The notes under the pieces: generated by a model
What the model was told of the DNA's origin: nothing
Seen by the model: the letters and a program-made list of their open reading frames with translations, nothing else
The model's database searches: none
Translations under genes and position numbers: made by a program
Assembly: GCA_023416995.1 (NCBI GenBank)
Contig: JAEZGI010000032.1
Span: 1 to 64,000, forward strand
DNA: 64,000 nucleotides
Origin: Bacteroidota bacterium
GTDB taxonomy: Bacteria; Bacteroidota; Bacteroidia; Chitinophagales; Chitinophagaceae
Reading direction: 5' to 3'
Shown: one piece after another, positions 17,024 to 25,705 of the stretch
Numbering within the stretch: the stretch's first letter is position 1
Layout of the letters: each line of letters opens with the position of its first letter

Positions 17024-17434
17024 TTATACTGATTCGGAAATTGTAAAGATGATGGTTAAGGCCACGCCCAGAACAGTTATATAAACACCTAGGTCAAACA
17101 ACAGGGCACTGCCAACGAGACCAATAACCGGAATCGCTTTATTGATCCAGAGGCCGGTCATAACAGGCAATCCCTGTAAAGTCGGAAGCATGGCACTGAA
17201 AACCGATAAAGCAAGCCCCACTGGCATCAGGCGCATCGGGTTAACCCGGAGCAGCTTCCTTGTTTCGCGTAAACCAAACGCAAAAGCATGAAGCACAAAA
17301 GCAATCGCTGCAATAATGCCTCCAACGAACCCACCGCCCGGCAGATAATGGCCCCTTAATAAGATAAACAGTGAGAACAGCAGCAACAGCGGCAGCAGAA
17401 ATATTGTTGCGGTTCTGAACGTAAGGTGTCTCAT
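17024..17434 (-). CDS. mnhB: Na+/H+ antiporter subunit MrpB/MnhB
   Basis: A 136-residue MnhB-domain protein with four membrane helices. The signature LRGHYLPGGGFVGGIIAAIAF is intact, and the C-terminal part DLGVYITVLGVALTI is typical. It overlaps the mnhA stop by four bases, which indicates coupled translation. The complete set A to G in the canonical order marks this as a group 1 Mrp operon. Confidence 0.96.
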   Translation of the reverse strand: MRHLTFRTATIFLLPLLLLFSLFILLRGHYLPGGGFVGGIIAAIAFVLHAFAFGLRETRKLLRVNPMRLMPVGLALSVFSAMLPTLQGLPVMTGLWINKAIPVIGLVGSALLFDLGVYITVLGVALTIIFTISESV

Positions 17435-19740
17435 AGTTCCTGGTCGTATTTATTGAGCTGTAACTTCAGGAGCGCAAACACACCCAAAGCTGAAATAGTT
17501 AGTACCACTGATTCTACCATTGTATCTATACCCCTGAAATCAACCAATATCACGTTCACTATATTTTTTCCTTTTGCAAGCGTATAGGCATTGTGCGCAA
17601 AAAACTCCGTAGTTCCTTTATGGGTGGGTTCATTTAAAACTTCCAGTGCAAGGACGGTCATCAATGAACCAAAAAACAAAGCAAGTAACAGATCTCTCAG
17701 ACGTACCATCCAACTGGCGTAGGTCTTGTATTTAGGCAAACGATACAATACCAGGATAAATAAGATTACGGTTAAGGTATCGATAGCAAACTGCGTCATG
17801 GCCAGGTCGGGCGCACTGTAAAAAAGGAAGATGAGACAGATACAATAACCGATCACACCCATCGCTGCAACTGCTGCGAGGCGCGACGGGGTATATACCA
17901 CGTACATGACGGCTGCTATGAGTATCAACATTACCACCATCTCCGCAGAAGTAAGTGGTGAAACCCGGGTGAGATCTACATAAAATATAACTTCTGTAAA
18001 TGATTTATAAGCGATCAGTATGGTCAGGAAAGATAAAATGATAAGCACATAGATCCGCAGATAGCCGTTCTGGAAAAGCTTCGTCCACTGTAATGCAAAC
18101 TGTCTGAATTGATGTGTAAAAAAAATTGCTACTGACTTCGGTGAGGTTCTGTGGAACCTGGCAAGTAAGGCATCAGCGCGTAAGGAAGGTTTGAATACAA
18201 AATATAACACGAGTCCCCCGGCGATGGTCACCGCGCTTAAACCAAGTATCAGATTGAATCCGTGCCATAGCTGTAAATGAAAGGCGGGAGCAGCTGCATC
18301 CATTGCTAACAGCGCAGGTTTTATGATGCCACCTTCGATCAGGATCGGGAACACACCAAGCACGAGACTGCCAATACCGAGTGCAAGCGGGGGCAACCAC
18401 ATGCGCCAGCCCGGCATATGCACTTTATTATAGGTTTCAGGCAGTGGCCCGGCAAATGGTTTGATACCGGCAAGTATGCTGGCGTATAGCAAAAAAATGT
18501 TGGTTAGTACCGACACTGCAGTGAGCAAAATGGCGCTGAAATCGGAATGAAGGGTAGAAGCATAGATAAGATCTTTTCCGACAAAACCAAAGGTAGGCGG
18601 GATACCGGAATTTGATAACATAGCCAGCAAACCAGCGATTGCAACAGGCAACATTACCTTGCGTAAACCCGATAGCTTTGTGATATCACGCGAACCGGTT
18701 TCATGGTCAATGATCCCGGTGATGAGGAAGAGCGCAGCCTTATACAAAGCATGTATCACTATAAACACAGTGGCCGCAAGCAATGCTTCTGAAGTACCCA
18801 GACCAAGCAAAAACACAAGCATACCCAACGCAGAGATGGTAGAGTAAGCCAGTACCTCCTTAAGATCTTTTTTGAATATAGAATGAAAGGCCGCGTACAA
18901 CATGGTAAATCCGCCAAACACGATCAGCGTGTTGTTCCATGCCGGAACACCACCAAGCACCGGTGTAAAACGCGCTAAAAGATAGATACCCGCTTTTACC
19001 ATAGTGGCCGAATGCAGGTAAGTAGAAACCGGGGTCGGTGCTTTCATGGCGCCAGGTAACCAAAAATGCAGGGGATATTGTGCCGATTTGGAAAACGCGG
19101 CAATAAATAAAAAAATGATGACGGGCAGGTATAGAGGACTTTCTTTAAGCACAGAAGAAGATTCCAGCATTTCGCTGATAGAATAAGTGCCGGAAATATT
19201 ACCAAGAAGCGCAAATGCGGCCAGCAGGAAAAAACCTCCCAGCCCGGTAATACAAAGCGCAATCAATGCCGATTTTCGTGACTCTTTATTATCTGTATTA
19301 TAGCCAATCAGGAAAAAGGAACTGATACTTGTAAGTTCCCAGAACACGAACATGGTAAAGATGTTGTCCGACAATACCATCCCAAGCATCGCGCCCATAA
19401 AAAGGCAGAGATAACCATAAAACCGGTCGAGATACCGGTCGCCCTGCATATAGGCAGAGGTATATAAGAAAACGAGCGCGCCTATACCAGTGATCATCAA
19501 CGCAAAGAGCAATGATAATCCATCTATCAAAAATGTAAAATCAATACCCGCGGATGGCACCCATGAATATGAAATAATGGTTGCATCACCGTTTGAAACA
19601 GGTTCAATGAAACCAAGAAAATAGACAAATAAACTGAGGGGTAAAGCCGTCATGATAACGGACCAGCGTCCACGCAGGAACCTGCCCGTGAATGGCACCA
19701 GGGATGCAGCAATAAATCCGGACAAAACTGCTAACAACAT
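17431..19740 (-). CDS. mnhA: Na+/H+ antiporter subunit MrpA/MnhA
   Basis: A 769-residue subunit homologous to NuoL, the largest Mrp component. About 20 membrane helices are expected. The proton-translocating core (~100-400) carries FSKSAQYPLHFWLPGAMKAP with the conserved Lys, then KDLKEVLAYSTISALGML. The C-terminal ~170 residues form the MrpA-specific DUF4040/MbhE-like extension (PDLAMTQFAIDTLTVILFIL), as in full-length MrpA. It is the first gene of the operon. The complex exchanges cytoplasmic Na+ (and sometimes Li+ or K+) for external H+, supporting salt and alkali tolerance. The ATG at 19740 is followed directly by a hydrophobic helix. Confidence 0.97.
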   Translation of the reverse strand: MLLAVLSGFIAASLVPFTGRFLRGRWSVIMTALPLSLFVYFLGFIEPVSNGDATIISYSWVPSAGIDFTFLIDGLSLLFALMITGIGALVFLYTSAYMQGDRYLDRFYGYLCLFMGAMLGMVLSDNIFTMFVFWELTSISSFFLIGYNTDNKESRKSALIALCITGLGGFFLLAAFALLGNISGTYSISEMLESSSVLKESPLYLPVIIFLFIAAFSKSAQYPLHFWLPGAMKAPTPVSTYLHSATMVKAGIYLLARFTPVLGGVPAWNNTLIVFGGFTMLYAAFHSIFKKDLKEVLAYSTISALGMLVFLLGLGTSEALLAATVFIVIHALYKAALFLITGIIDHETGSRDITKLSGLRKVMLPVAIAGLLAMLSNSGIPPTFGFVGKDLIYASTLHSDFSAILLTAVSVLTNIFLLYASILAGIKPFAGPLPETYNKVHMPGWRMWLPPLALGIGSLVLGVFPILIEGGIIKPALLAMDAAAPAFHLQLWHGFNLILGLSAVTIAGGLVLYFVFKPSLRADALLARFHRTSPKSVAIFFTHQFRQFALQWTKLFQNGYLRIYVLIILSFLTILIAYKSFTEVIFYVDLTRVSPLTSAEMVVMLILIAAVMYVVYTPSRLAAVAAMGVIGYCICLIFLFYSAPDLAMTQFAIDTLTVILFILVLYRLPKYKTYASWMVRLRDLLLALFFGSLMTVLALEVLNEPTHKGTTEFFAHNAYTLAKGKNIVNVILVDFRGIDTMVESVVLTISALGVFALLKLQLNKYDQEL

Positions 19741-20068
19741 GTACGGAGAGTTGAGGTGGCAGAAATATCGTTTGCGGTGAACCTTCGGAAGGTTATACTG
19801 CCAGAAATACCATAAAGCCAGACCTTGCTCCGTACCTGTAGCACCATACTCAAAACTTTTAAACTTAATCGAAATTTAATACCTGCTGCAAAAAAAGCAC
19901 CATCGTTTTGCTGCTGAAAAAGCAAAGAACCGAGGGGCCTGAAGTTTTCAATCTAATGAAACTTCAGTCTATATGCAATTTCCATAAATATGGAGGGACA
20001 AAGGTACGGTTTTATCATCAGCCACGGGCCGTATCGCGGTCAGGGGGCAGGGATGCGGTGATGCGGCA
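19741..20068. promoter_or_regulatory. Upstream region of the Mrp operon with palindrome and direct repeats
   Basis: A 328-base gap with no supported gene. Seen: a 15-base palindrome AACCTTC-g-GAAGGTT at 19780-19794 lies between two near-identical elements, GGCAGAAATA (19758-19767) and GCCAGAAATA (19800-19809), 42 bases apart (about four helical turns). They lie 18-70 bases upstream of mnhA. I infer an operator or an early leader structure. No convincing promoter box was located. Confidence 0.35.
19939..19967 (-). terminator. Hairpin downstream of the GH127 gene
   Basis: A perfect 9-bp inverted repeat CTGAAGTTT / AAACTTCAG with an 11-base loop, about 100 bases beyond the stop of the GH127 gene. 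On the minus strand it is followed by a moderately T-rich stretch (ttctttgctttttc) after about 10 bases. It could terminate the glycosidase transcript. A classical uridine run directly at the stem is missing. Confidence 0.4.
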
Positions 20069-23000
20069 CTATTTCAATTCAATATCCAGGTACACCGAAT
20101 GTCGTCCATAGGTCTCATAAAATGGTTTGAAAACGACATCCTGGATGGTGAAGGTCAATTGTCGCGGATCTCCTTTAATAGATTTACTAATGTCTTTTGC
20201 GTCCAGTGTAATCTTTCTCCAGTCTTTTCTTGCTTCTGGTTCCTGTGCTGCCAGTAATATGGGGCCATAGAAAAGGCTGGCAATGTTTTGCTGGTCGGGC
20301 ACCGGGTCGAGGTGAAACCGGAAGGGCATCTTAATATCGATCATGTCTCCATCTTTCCAGTTTCTTGTGAGGCTGAGATATTTCCCTGCCGTGGCGGCAA
20401 CTTTTTGTGCCTTGCCATTGATCTTTATCTCGAAACCCTCCGTTGCCCATGCCGGCACACGCACATTTATTGCGAACCTGCCATTGCCTTTTATGGTTAG
20501 CCGGCTGTTATCTTCATTAGGAAAAGCAGTTGATTGTATAATAGTCATTCCGCGTTCTTTCCAGTCAAGCGTAGAAGGAACAAACAGGTTTACATACAAG
20601 GATTGGTTGTCTTTGCTGTGAAAGTAAATGGCGCTCTGCAATTTTGTACTGCTTTCAATAGCAGTTCCATTACAACATGTAAATCCCGTCATATTTGGGT
20701 TTCCAAACTGTTTTGCAGAACCCGGCCGCAGCGGAACGTGATAAGTATTGGCAGGTGTTTTTTCAGCAACCGATGCCAGTATATGGTTATATAAAGCCCG
20801 CTCATAATAATCCATATACGCTGACCGCTGGTCCAGCAGAAATAAATTACTGGTTAACTTCAGCATGTTATAGGTAGCACAGGTTTCGTTTTGACCGCCG
20901 GCTGAAAAACCATTCTCATACAATGTTCCAGGCTGACTGATAAAACATTCGGCATTCGCCGGGTTTCGTGCCCCCGCAACACCGCCGATACTGTACATAT
21001 ATTCATTCACTGCCTTGTACCAGAAATTGTCTGCAATCTTATAGTACTCGGGGTTATTGGTGGCGCGGTAAGTTTCAATACTGCCAACGATCTGCGGAAT
21101 ATGCTGGTTCGCATGTAGCCCCCTGAACAAATCAACATTTTTTGCAAGGCCATGCGAATGTGCAGTGTCTCCAAAAAATACCCTGATGTTGTCAAATAGT
21201 TGTGCTGCCTTAAGATGGTTGGCTTTGCCGGTAATACGATACAATCTTGCCATTGCTTCATTCATACCACCAAACTCTCCTGCGATATAAGTGTTCCACA
21301 TTTTTATGAGCGTGTCGGTTGGTACCTTGCTTAAACGCGCATATACCCAATCGCTCATTCCCGAAGCAACATCCAGCGCCTTCTGATTACCACTTACTTC
21401 ATATACATCCATCAAACCAGCTAAGATTTTATGAAGAGTGTAATATGGCGCCCAGATCTGTGTTTTCTGCCCGCCATATTTAGCGCCGTTTTCCAGCATG
21501 ATAAACTGGTCGGGCGGATAAGCGCTGATATAACCATTGCCCCAGTTCCAGAAATCGGTTCTGATCCCTTCATCAGTAAGATCAGAGTCGTATGTGGTTT
21601 TGCCTTCGGCCACAGGAACCTTCGCGGGGTCGCTCACATGAGTACTGCCTTCATTTTTGGGTTTACCCGATAACAATGATAATTCATGAAGGGTGTTGAC
21701 CATCACCTCCATTTTTTGTGCAAAGTTCTGCCGGAGTTTATTATCGTATCCGGTTCCGGCATAAGCCTGTGCAATAGCGGTCAAATAATGCCCGGTAGCA
21801 TGACCACGAAGTTTCGTATCCCGGCTGTCCCAGCCTCCCAGTGGTTTTGCGCCAGGGGGTTGCGGCTGGCCAAATGCATGCCGGAACATATACAAAAATG
21901 AATTTGGATCTGTGGTTGCAAGCGTATTGATAAACTTATCCCGGTTCTGGATGAATTTAGTTTGCTGACCATGTGGATCAGTATTTAGAGAAACCTGGCT
22001 CAGCGCAAATACTTCGAGCGGGGAGCCAGCCGGTAGGGCAGAAGATTTTTCAGTAACAACAACTGTTGCTTTGGGTTTAAAATCAGTTCCGGCAATACGA
22101 CCAGTAATGGTATAAGTGCCAGTGTTCATCACATTGGTATTGTCTATGGCTGCGGGCCAGATTACACGTACCCGTGGTCCTTTAATTCCGTTTTTATACG
22201 TTCCTTCAAGATAGGCCGGTAGCCTCGGCAGGTTACCCTTTTCAGTTTGCACAGTTACATCATTCACCTTTTGCAGGTAGGCCGTATATCCCTGCGGATG
22301 CGAGGGTGAAAATTGCGGTAAAGTGTCTTCTTTTTTCGCCGTGGTGTTAACGGAACCCTCGTTAAGACCGCGTTGAGCATTGCGATAAATTCCGGCAATC
22401 TGCGTGTTGCTTAAAGGAACGCGATAGATACGAAAATCGTGCACAAGGGCATTAACGTTCGGTTGACCGGCAAGCAGGGATCGGCCGATGAATAATTTCT
22501 TTTCTGCACCTGTTTGATTGAACAGATTGCTGAACTCTGGTGATATACCAGCTTCTCCGACTGGTTTGCTGTCGATATAGGTGCTTAGTTTTTTTGAAGC
22601 AACATCAATCACCAATGCAACATGAATCCATTTATTCAACTCAGGTGTTCCTCCATTTATCTTTGCGGTTTTTCCTGCAGATGAAACCATGCCGGCCAGG
22701 AAACCTTCATTGTTCACCAGGCCGGATGGCGCAACATAAAACCGACCGCCGGTCACATTTCCAAAATCAAATAAATATTGACCAGCGTTTTTTGAACGCA
22801 GGTTGATCCAGACTGAAATGCTGACAGATTCAAGATCGTTCAATGCTTCAGGCGGGATGGTTACGAATGCAGCATTATCACCGGAAAGTGACAGCACTTT
22901 TCCAAAACGAGTGTCATTTACATATTGCACCGCCGTTGAACCAGCTTTACCATGAAGTGTGTTGCGTGACCAGTCTTTCAGATCACCATTAAACAAATAG

Positions 23001-23119
23001 CGCGCAACCAGGCCGGTTTCACCGATTCCATCAAGAATCTGGTCACCATTCTGGGCACGCACAAACATCATATCACTGCACACAATAGACAACAACAGTA
23101 AAATCCTGATCACTTTCAT
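20069..23119 (-). CDS. Secreted glycoside hydrolase family 127 protein with LamG domain
   Basis: A 1016-residue exported enzyme. Residues 1-22 are a signal peptide. A LamG/concanavalin-like domain (~35-240; ATGLVARYLFNG-type opening, then SISVWINLR) and an Ig-like domain (~290-357) precede the GH127 (DUF1680) catalytic part (~365-1016). GH127 founding members are beta-L-arabinofuranosidases with a zinc-bound catalytic cysteine. Here Glu745 and Cys747 (NETCATYN) and the Cys815-Cys816 pair (FTCCNGT) match the zinc ligands and nucleophile, and Glu724 is the likely acid/base. It acts outside the cytoplasm on L-arabinose-containing or related glycans. It is a lone gene with no SusC/SusD partner nearby. 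Confidence 0.92.
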   Translation of the reverse strand: MKVIRILLLLSIVCSDMMFVRAQNGDQILDGIGETGLVARYLFNGDLKDWSRNTLHGKAGSTAVQYVNDTRFGKVLSLSGDNAAFVTIPPEALNDLESVSISVWINLRSKNAGQYLFDFGNVTGGRFYVAPSGLVNNEGFLAGMVSSAGKTAKINGGTPELNKWIHVALVIDVASKKLSTYIDSKPVGEAGISPEFSNLFNQTGAEKKLFIGRSLLAGQPNVNALVHDFRIYRVPLSNTQIAGIYRNAQRGLNEGSVNTTAKKEDTLPQFSPSHPQGYTAYLQKVNDVTVQTEKGNLPRLPAYLEGTYKNGIKGPRVRVIWPAAIDNTNVMNTGTYTITGRIAGTDFKPKATVVVTEKSSALPAGSPLEVFALSQVSLNTDPHGQQTKFIQNRDKFINTLATTDPNSFLYMFRHAFGQPQPPGAKPLGGWDSRDTKLRGHATGHYLTAIAQAYAGTGYDNKLRQNFAQKMEVMVNTLHELSLLSGKPKNEGSTHVSDPAKVPVAEGKTTYDSDLTDEGIRTDFWNWGNGYISAYPPDQFIMLENGAKYGGQKTQIWAPYYTLHKILAGLMDVYEVSGNQKALDVASGMSDWVYARLSKVPTDTLIKMWNTYIAGEFGGMNEAMARLYRITGKANHLKAAQLFDNIRVFFGDTAHSHGLAKNVDLFRGLHANQHIPQIVGSIETYRATNNPEYYKIADNFWYKAVNEYMYSIGGVAGARNPANAECFISQPGTLYENGFSAGGQNETCATYNMLKLTSNLFLLDQRSAYMDYYERALYNHILASVAEKTPANTYHVPLRPGSAKQFGNPNMTGFTCCNGTAIESSTKLQSAIYFHSKDNQSLYVNLFVPSTLDWKERGMTIIQSTAFPNEDNSRLTIKGNGRFAINVRVPAWATEGFEIKINGKAQKVAATAGKYLSLTRNWKDGDMIDIKMPFRFHLDPVPDQQNIASLFYGPILLAAQEPEARKDWRKITLDAKDISKSIKGDPRQLTFTIQDVVFKPFYETYGRHSVYLDIELK

Positions 23120-23279
23120 ATAAAGGCTTTAGTAAACGGGATTTTACCCGGGGCATAAAACTAAGCCTGATGACGGCTTTTAAATAATTCTATTTTAGCT
23201 AATTGTCTCAACATATTAACCGGACGCGATACCCGGTCAACAAGATCAGGCGCAATTGCCGGTGATTGGATCTGGGCGA

Positions 23280-23849
23280 TTACAATGCTGAAATATAACC
23301 GAGTTGCCCGAGGATTGCAGTGATCGTTTTCTGTCTTGTCTCTTCGCGTTTTGCAAAAAGCAAAGAACTCAGTACCAGTTTTTTTGCAGAATTACTCAAA
23401 GCAAGGTATTTGTCTTTCGCACCCGGATGGCGTTTAAACGCAGCTTCGAGATCATCCGGAATGATCAGTTTGTCTACATCATTTAACAAATCCCAGGTGC
23501 CATTGCGTTTGGCAACTTCGATGCTTTCATGCCCTGCGGCAGACATGAGGCCCTCTTCAATCAATCTCTTTACCTTTTCCTTGTTGATTTTTGACCAAGT
23601 GCTTTTGGGTTTTCTCTTTGAAAAAAACTGCACTGAACGCTCGTCGTCGAGCTTCTTTTTTAAGCTATCGATCCAGCCAAAACATAAAGCTTCATCAACT
23701 GCATCACTCCACGAGATCGTTGGTTTCTTTGCTTTTTTATTATACATGATGAGCCAGACAGCAGTTCTTGATGCATGATTTTTTTCAAGCCACTTTCGCC
23801 ATTGGCCTTTTGTTTTCGGGTAAAATGTTTCGGTACCTTTTATGAGCAT
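23280..23849 (-). CDS. YdeI/OmpD-associated family protein
   Basis: A 189-residue soluble protein of the YdeI family. Diagnostic segments are WRKWLEKNHASRTAVWLIMYNK, then SWSDAVDEALCFGWIDSLKKK, the FSKRKPKSTWSKINKEKVKRLI motif, and a C-terminal IIPDDLEAAFKRHPGA stretch. The function is unknown; some homologues are induced in stress or bind bacteriocin-like peptides. The ATG at 23849 begins the conserved domain; an alternative at 23876 would add nine residues. It lies alone between the GH127 gene and a stretch holding a gene relic. Confidence 0.9.
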   Translation of the reverse strand: MLIKGTETFYPKTKGQWRKWLEKNHASRTAVWLIMYNKKAKKPTISWSDAVDEALCFGWIDSLKKKLDDERSVQFFSKRKPKSTWSKINKEKVKRLIEEGLMSAAGHESIEVAKRNGTWDLLNDVDKLIIPDDLEAAFKRHPGAKDKYLALSNSAKKLVLSSLLFAKREETRQKTITAILGQLGYISAL

Positions 23850-23876
23850 CTCTACTTCATTATTTAAGAAAAACAT

Positions 23877-24189
23877 TTACGTAACTACTGCTAACGTTTC
23901 TTCGACTACGTTTTTGTTTGGTTACCTACGCCATATAGCCCCGTCTCAAAATTTAAAGCTTATGACTTAGCCAACAAAAAAACCGTCTTTTGGATCGGCA
24001 ATTACATCCTGTATAAAGCTACCGGTTTTGAAGTACTGCACACCAATATAATAATTCAGGAACTAACGAAAGCTGTACCAATATATCTCTTTTGTGAATC
24101 AGCGGATGATCTTCTAAAGATACCGGCAGCATTGTATATCCCATCGTCATTGGAATTGCGTCAGTTAAATACCACATCTGTGGTGAGTG
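23877..24189. other. Non-coding stretch with no assigned content
   Basis: No convincing gene. The plus strand has a long open frame (23895-24264) lacking any early ATG, GTG or TTG. The minus strand has a short open piece near 23975-24055 (reading VQYFKTGSFIQDVIADPKDG) that looks protein-like but is bounded by stops. The adjacent 24190-24366 segment is a clear gene relic, so this stretch may be the remains of the same lost region. Confidence 0.4.
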
Positions 24190-24366
24190 TTATTCGTGCT
24201 GTACAAAACTTTCTCCCTGGCAGGCGATTCTTTGCCGGATGGAGATACCGCCACCCAGCGCTTTGATTCGTTTGAGGTGTTCGTCGCTTATGGTTTCGGC
24301 ATGATCAAAGAACCACACTAAATCATCAAGCGGCTCCGAAAAATGAGAAGACCGGGGCCGGACTTA
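24190..24366 (-). pseudogene. Internal fragment of a YtcJ-type amidohydrolase
   Basis: Between two in-frame stops the minus strand reads 57 residues that include DDLVWFFDHAETISDEHLKR and IKALGGGISIRQRIACQGES. These match the region around the third metal ligand of YtcJ-like amidohydrolases, where FDHAETIS is followed by a Leu/Arg-rich helix and the LGGGI strand. Nothing else of the enzyme (normally ~550-600 residues) is present on either side. It is a relic of a lost gene. It begins 21 bases from the end of the Crp/Fnr gene. Confidence 0.75.
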
Positions 24367-24386
24367 GAATGTGGATGGTCAAAAGA

Positions 24387-24962
24387 TCAGTCGCGAAGCG
24401 CCTTTTTACGAACGCGGCTCAAAGTATCTTTTGTAATACCTAAGTAGGAAGCTATGATGTGTTGAGGAAATCGCTGCACAAATTCGGGGTGAAGATCTAC
24501 GAAGTCGGCATAACGCTTTTCTGCAGTAAGACTGATGGAGGAAGTGATTCTTTTCTGTGAAGATATAGCGTTTCGTTCATCAAGTTTTACCATCAATTGA
24601 TTGAACGCAGGGAGGTGATTGCAAAGTTTGAGTTGATTTGCCCGGGAGATCAGGAGCACGTCGCAATCTTCGCACGCCTCAATATTGTATTTACTGGGCG
24701 TATGCATCACCCAACTCTCCCGGTCACCCGCCCACCAGTTTTCAACATATAAATCGATAACGTGTTCAGCACCCTTATCGTCTACATAGTATTTGCGCAT
24801 CGCACCTGTAATAATAAAAGCCAGGTGTTTGCAGATTTCTCCCTCCTGCAGAAGGCACTGCTTCCGTTTTATCTTTTTTGGGATCAGATAATCTAAAAAA
24901 AGCGGGAAGTCTTCTTCGGAAAGAAACGCATATCTATTAATATATTCAAACAGGGGATGCAT
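24387..24962 (-). CDS. Crp/Fnr-family transcriptional regulator
   Basis: A 191-residue regulator with an N-terminal cyclic-nucleotide-binding-like beta-roll (IKRKQCLLQEGEICKHLAFI, GAMRKYYVDDKGAEHV) and a C-terminal helix-turn-helix (FPQHIIASYLGITKDTLSRV). The cAMP-contact Arg and Glu of true CRP are not evident, so the ligand is unknown. I chose the ATG at 24962: an upstream alternative at 24992 lies beyond a perfect TAnnTTTG box (24980-24987, minus strand), which would place the transcript start after it. It is a close paralogue of the regulator at 31033-31611, sharing RFPQHIIASYLGITKDTLSR. Confidence 0.92.
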   Translation of the reverse strand: MHPLFEYINRYAFLSEEDFPLFLDYLIPKKIKRKQCLLQEGEICKHLAFIITGAMRKYYVDDKGAEHVIDLYVENWWAGDRESWVMHTPSKYNIEACEDCDVLLISRANQLKLCNHLPAFNQLMVKLDERNAISSQKRITSSISLTAEKRYADFVDLHPEFVQRFPQHIIASYLGITKDTLSRVRKKALRD

Positions 24963-24979
24963 GCAAATGATCAAAGTCG

Positions 24980-24987
24980 CAAATGTA
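24980..24987 (-). promoter_or_regulatory. Bacteroidota -7 box upstream of the Crp/Fnr gene
   Basis: TACATTTG on the minus strand matches the TAnnTTTG -7 element of the main Bacteroidota sigma factor. It lies 17 bases before the ATG at 24962. No clear -33 TTTG was found at the usual distance, so this is a partial match. It decides the start of the downstream regulator. Confidence 0.5.
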
Positions 24988-25138
24988 GCCATTTTCTATT
25001 TGGGACTAATCATTTTGAAAGCGTCTCCATACAAACCGGAAATATGGCCGTTGCGACCACGCTTCGCTGCATTTCTCTTGCGGGGATAACTTCCGGGAAC
25101 AGGTTCCATTGGGCGGGTAAAGAACAACCTGCAGTCGT

Positions 25139-25642
25139 CTATAAGCCTTTGCTCTCCTCGTATGTAGGTCCATACAAGCCCGGCACTTTATTCCCTGTGG
25201 ATCGCAGGTACACAATCAACTCTCCCCGGTGATGGTAGATATGGTTACACAACATTCCCCTCACCACCAGGTGCCTTGGCAGGGGGCCCAGCACAATCTT
25301 TTCGCCAATACGCATTGTCCAGTATTCCTCGAGTTTTTCTTCAGTAAGAGTAGACAAGGCTTCTCTTGCTTTTTCAACATTGGCTTCAAAAAGCATTTTT
25401 GTGGCACCAATATCATGAGGGTCGCCGCGTTCAAGCTGGTCCGTTGCCAGGTTGTAAACATCTTTTGTGAGGGCACCAACATACCAGTAATAAATTGTGG
25501 CAATATGCTGCGCAAGTTCTCCCATCGTCCAGGAGGTGGGGGAGGGTTTGAAAAGAATGTCCTTTGAAGGAACGGCTTCTAATAATTTTCGTGTACTTTT
25601 TACTTCATGTTCAAATTCCGTGGTGAGGTACTGCAGTATCAT
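25139..25642 (-). CDS. DinB-family protein
   Basis: A 167-residue DinB-type protein without signal peptide. The candidate metal histidines lie in GELAQHIATIYYWYVG and in CNHIYHHRGELIVYLRSTG, the latter being the usual family signature. The substrate is unknown. It lies between the CPA2 antiporter (63-base gap) and the downstream Crp/Fnr regulator on the same strand. It is more similar in length and layout to cytoplasmic members than the exported one at 8446. Confidence 0.9.
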   Translation of the reverse strand: MILQYLTTEFEHEVKSTRKLLEAVPSKDILFKPSPTSWTMGELAQHIATIYYWYVGALTKDVYNLATDQLERGDPHDIGATKMLFEANVEKAREALSTLTEEKLEEYWTMRIGEKIVLGPLPRHLVVRGMLCNHIYHHRGELIVYLRSTGNKVPGLYGPTYEESKGL

Positions 25643-25705
25643 AAGATGAAGTTTTTCTTAAAGATACTGAATTAACCATTTATTTTTCGGTTCAAACACC
25701 ATAAC

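Noticed and set aside
23895..24264. Long stop-to-stop frame on the plus strand
   Set aside because: It has no start codon near its beginning, and its right part is antisense to the clear amidohydrolase relic.
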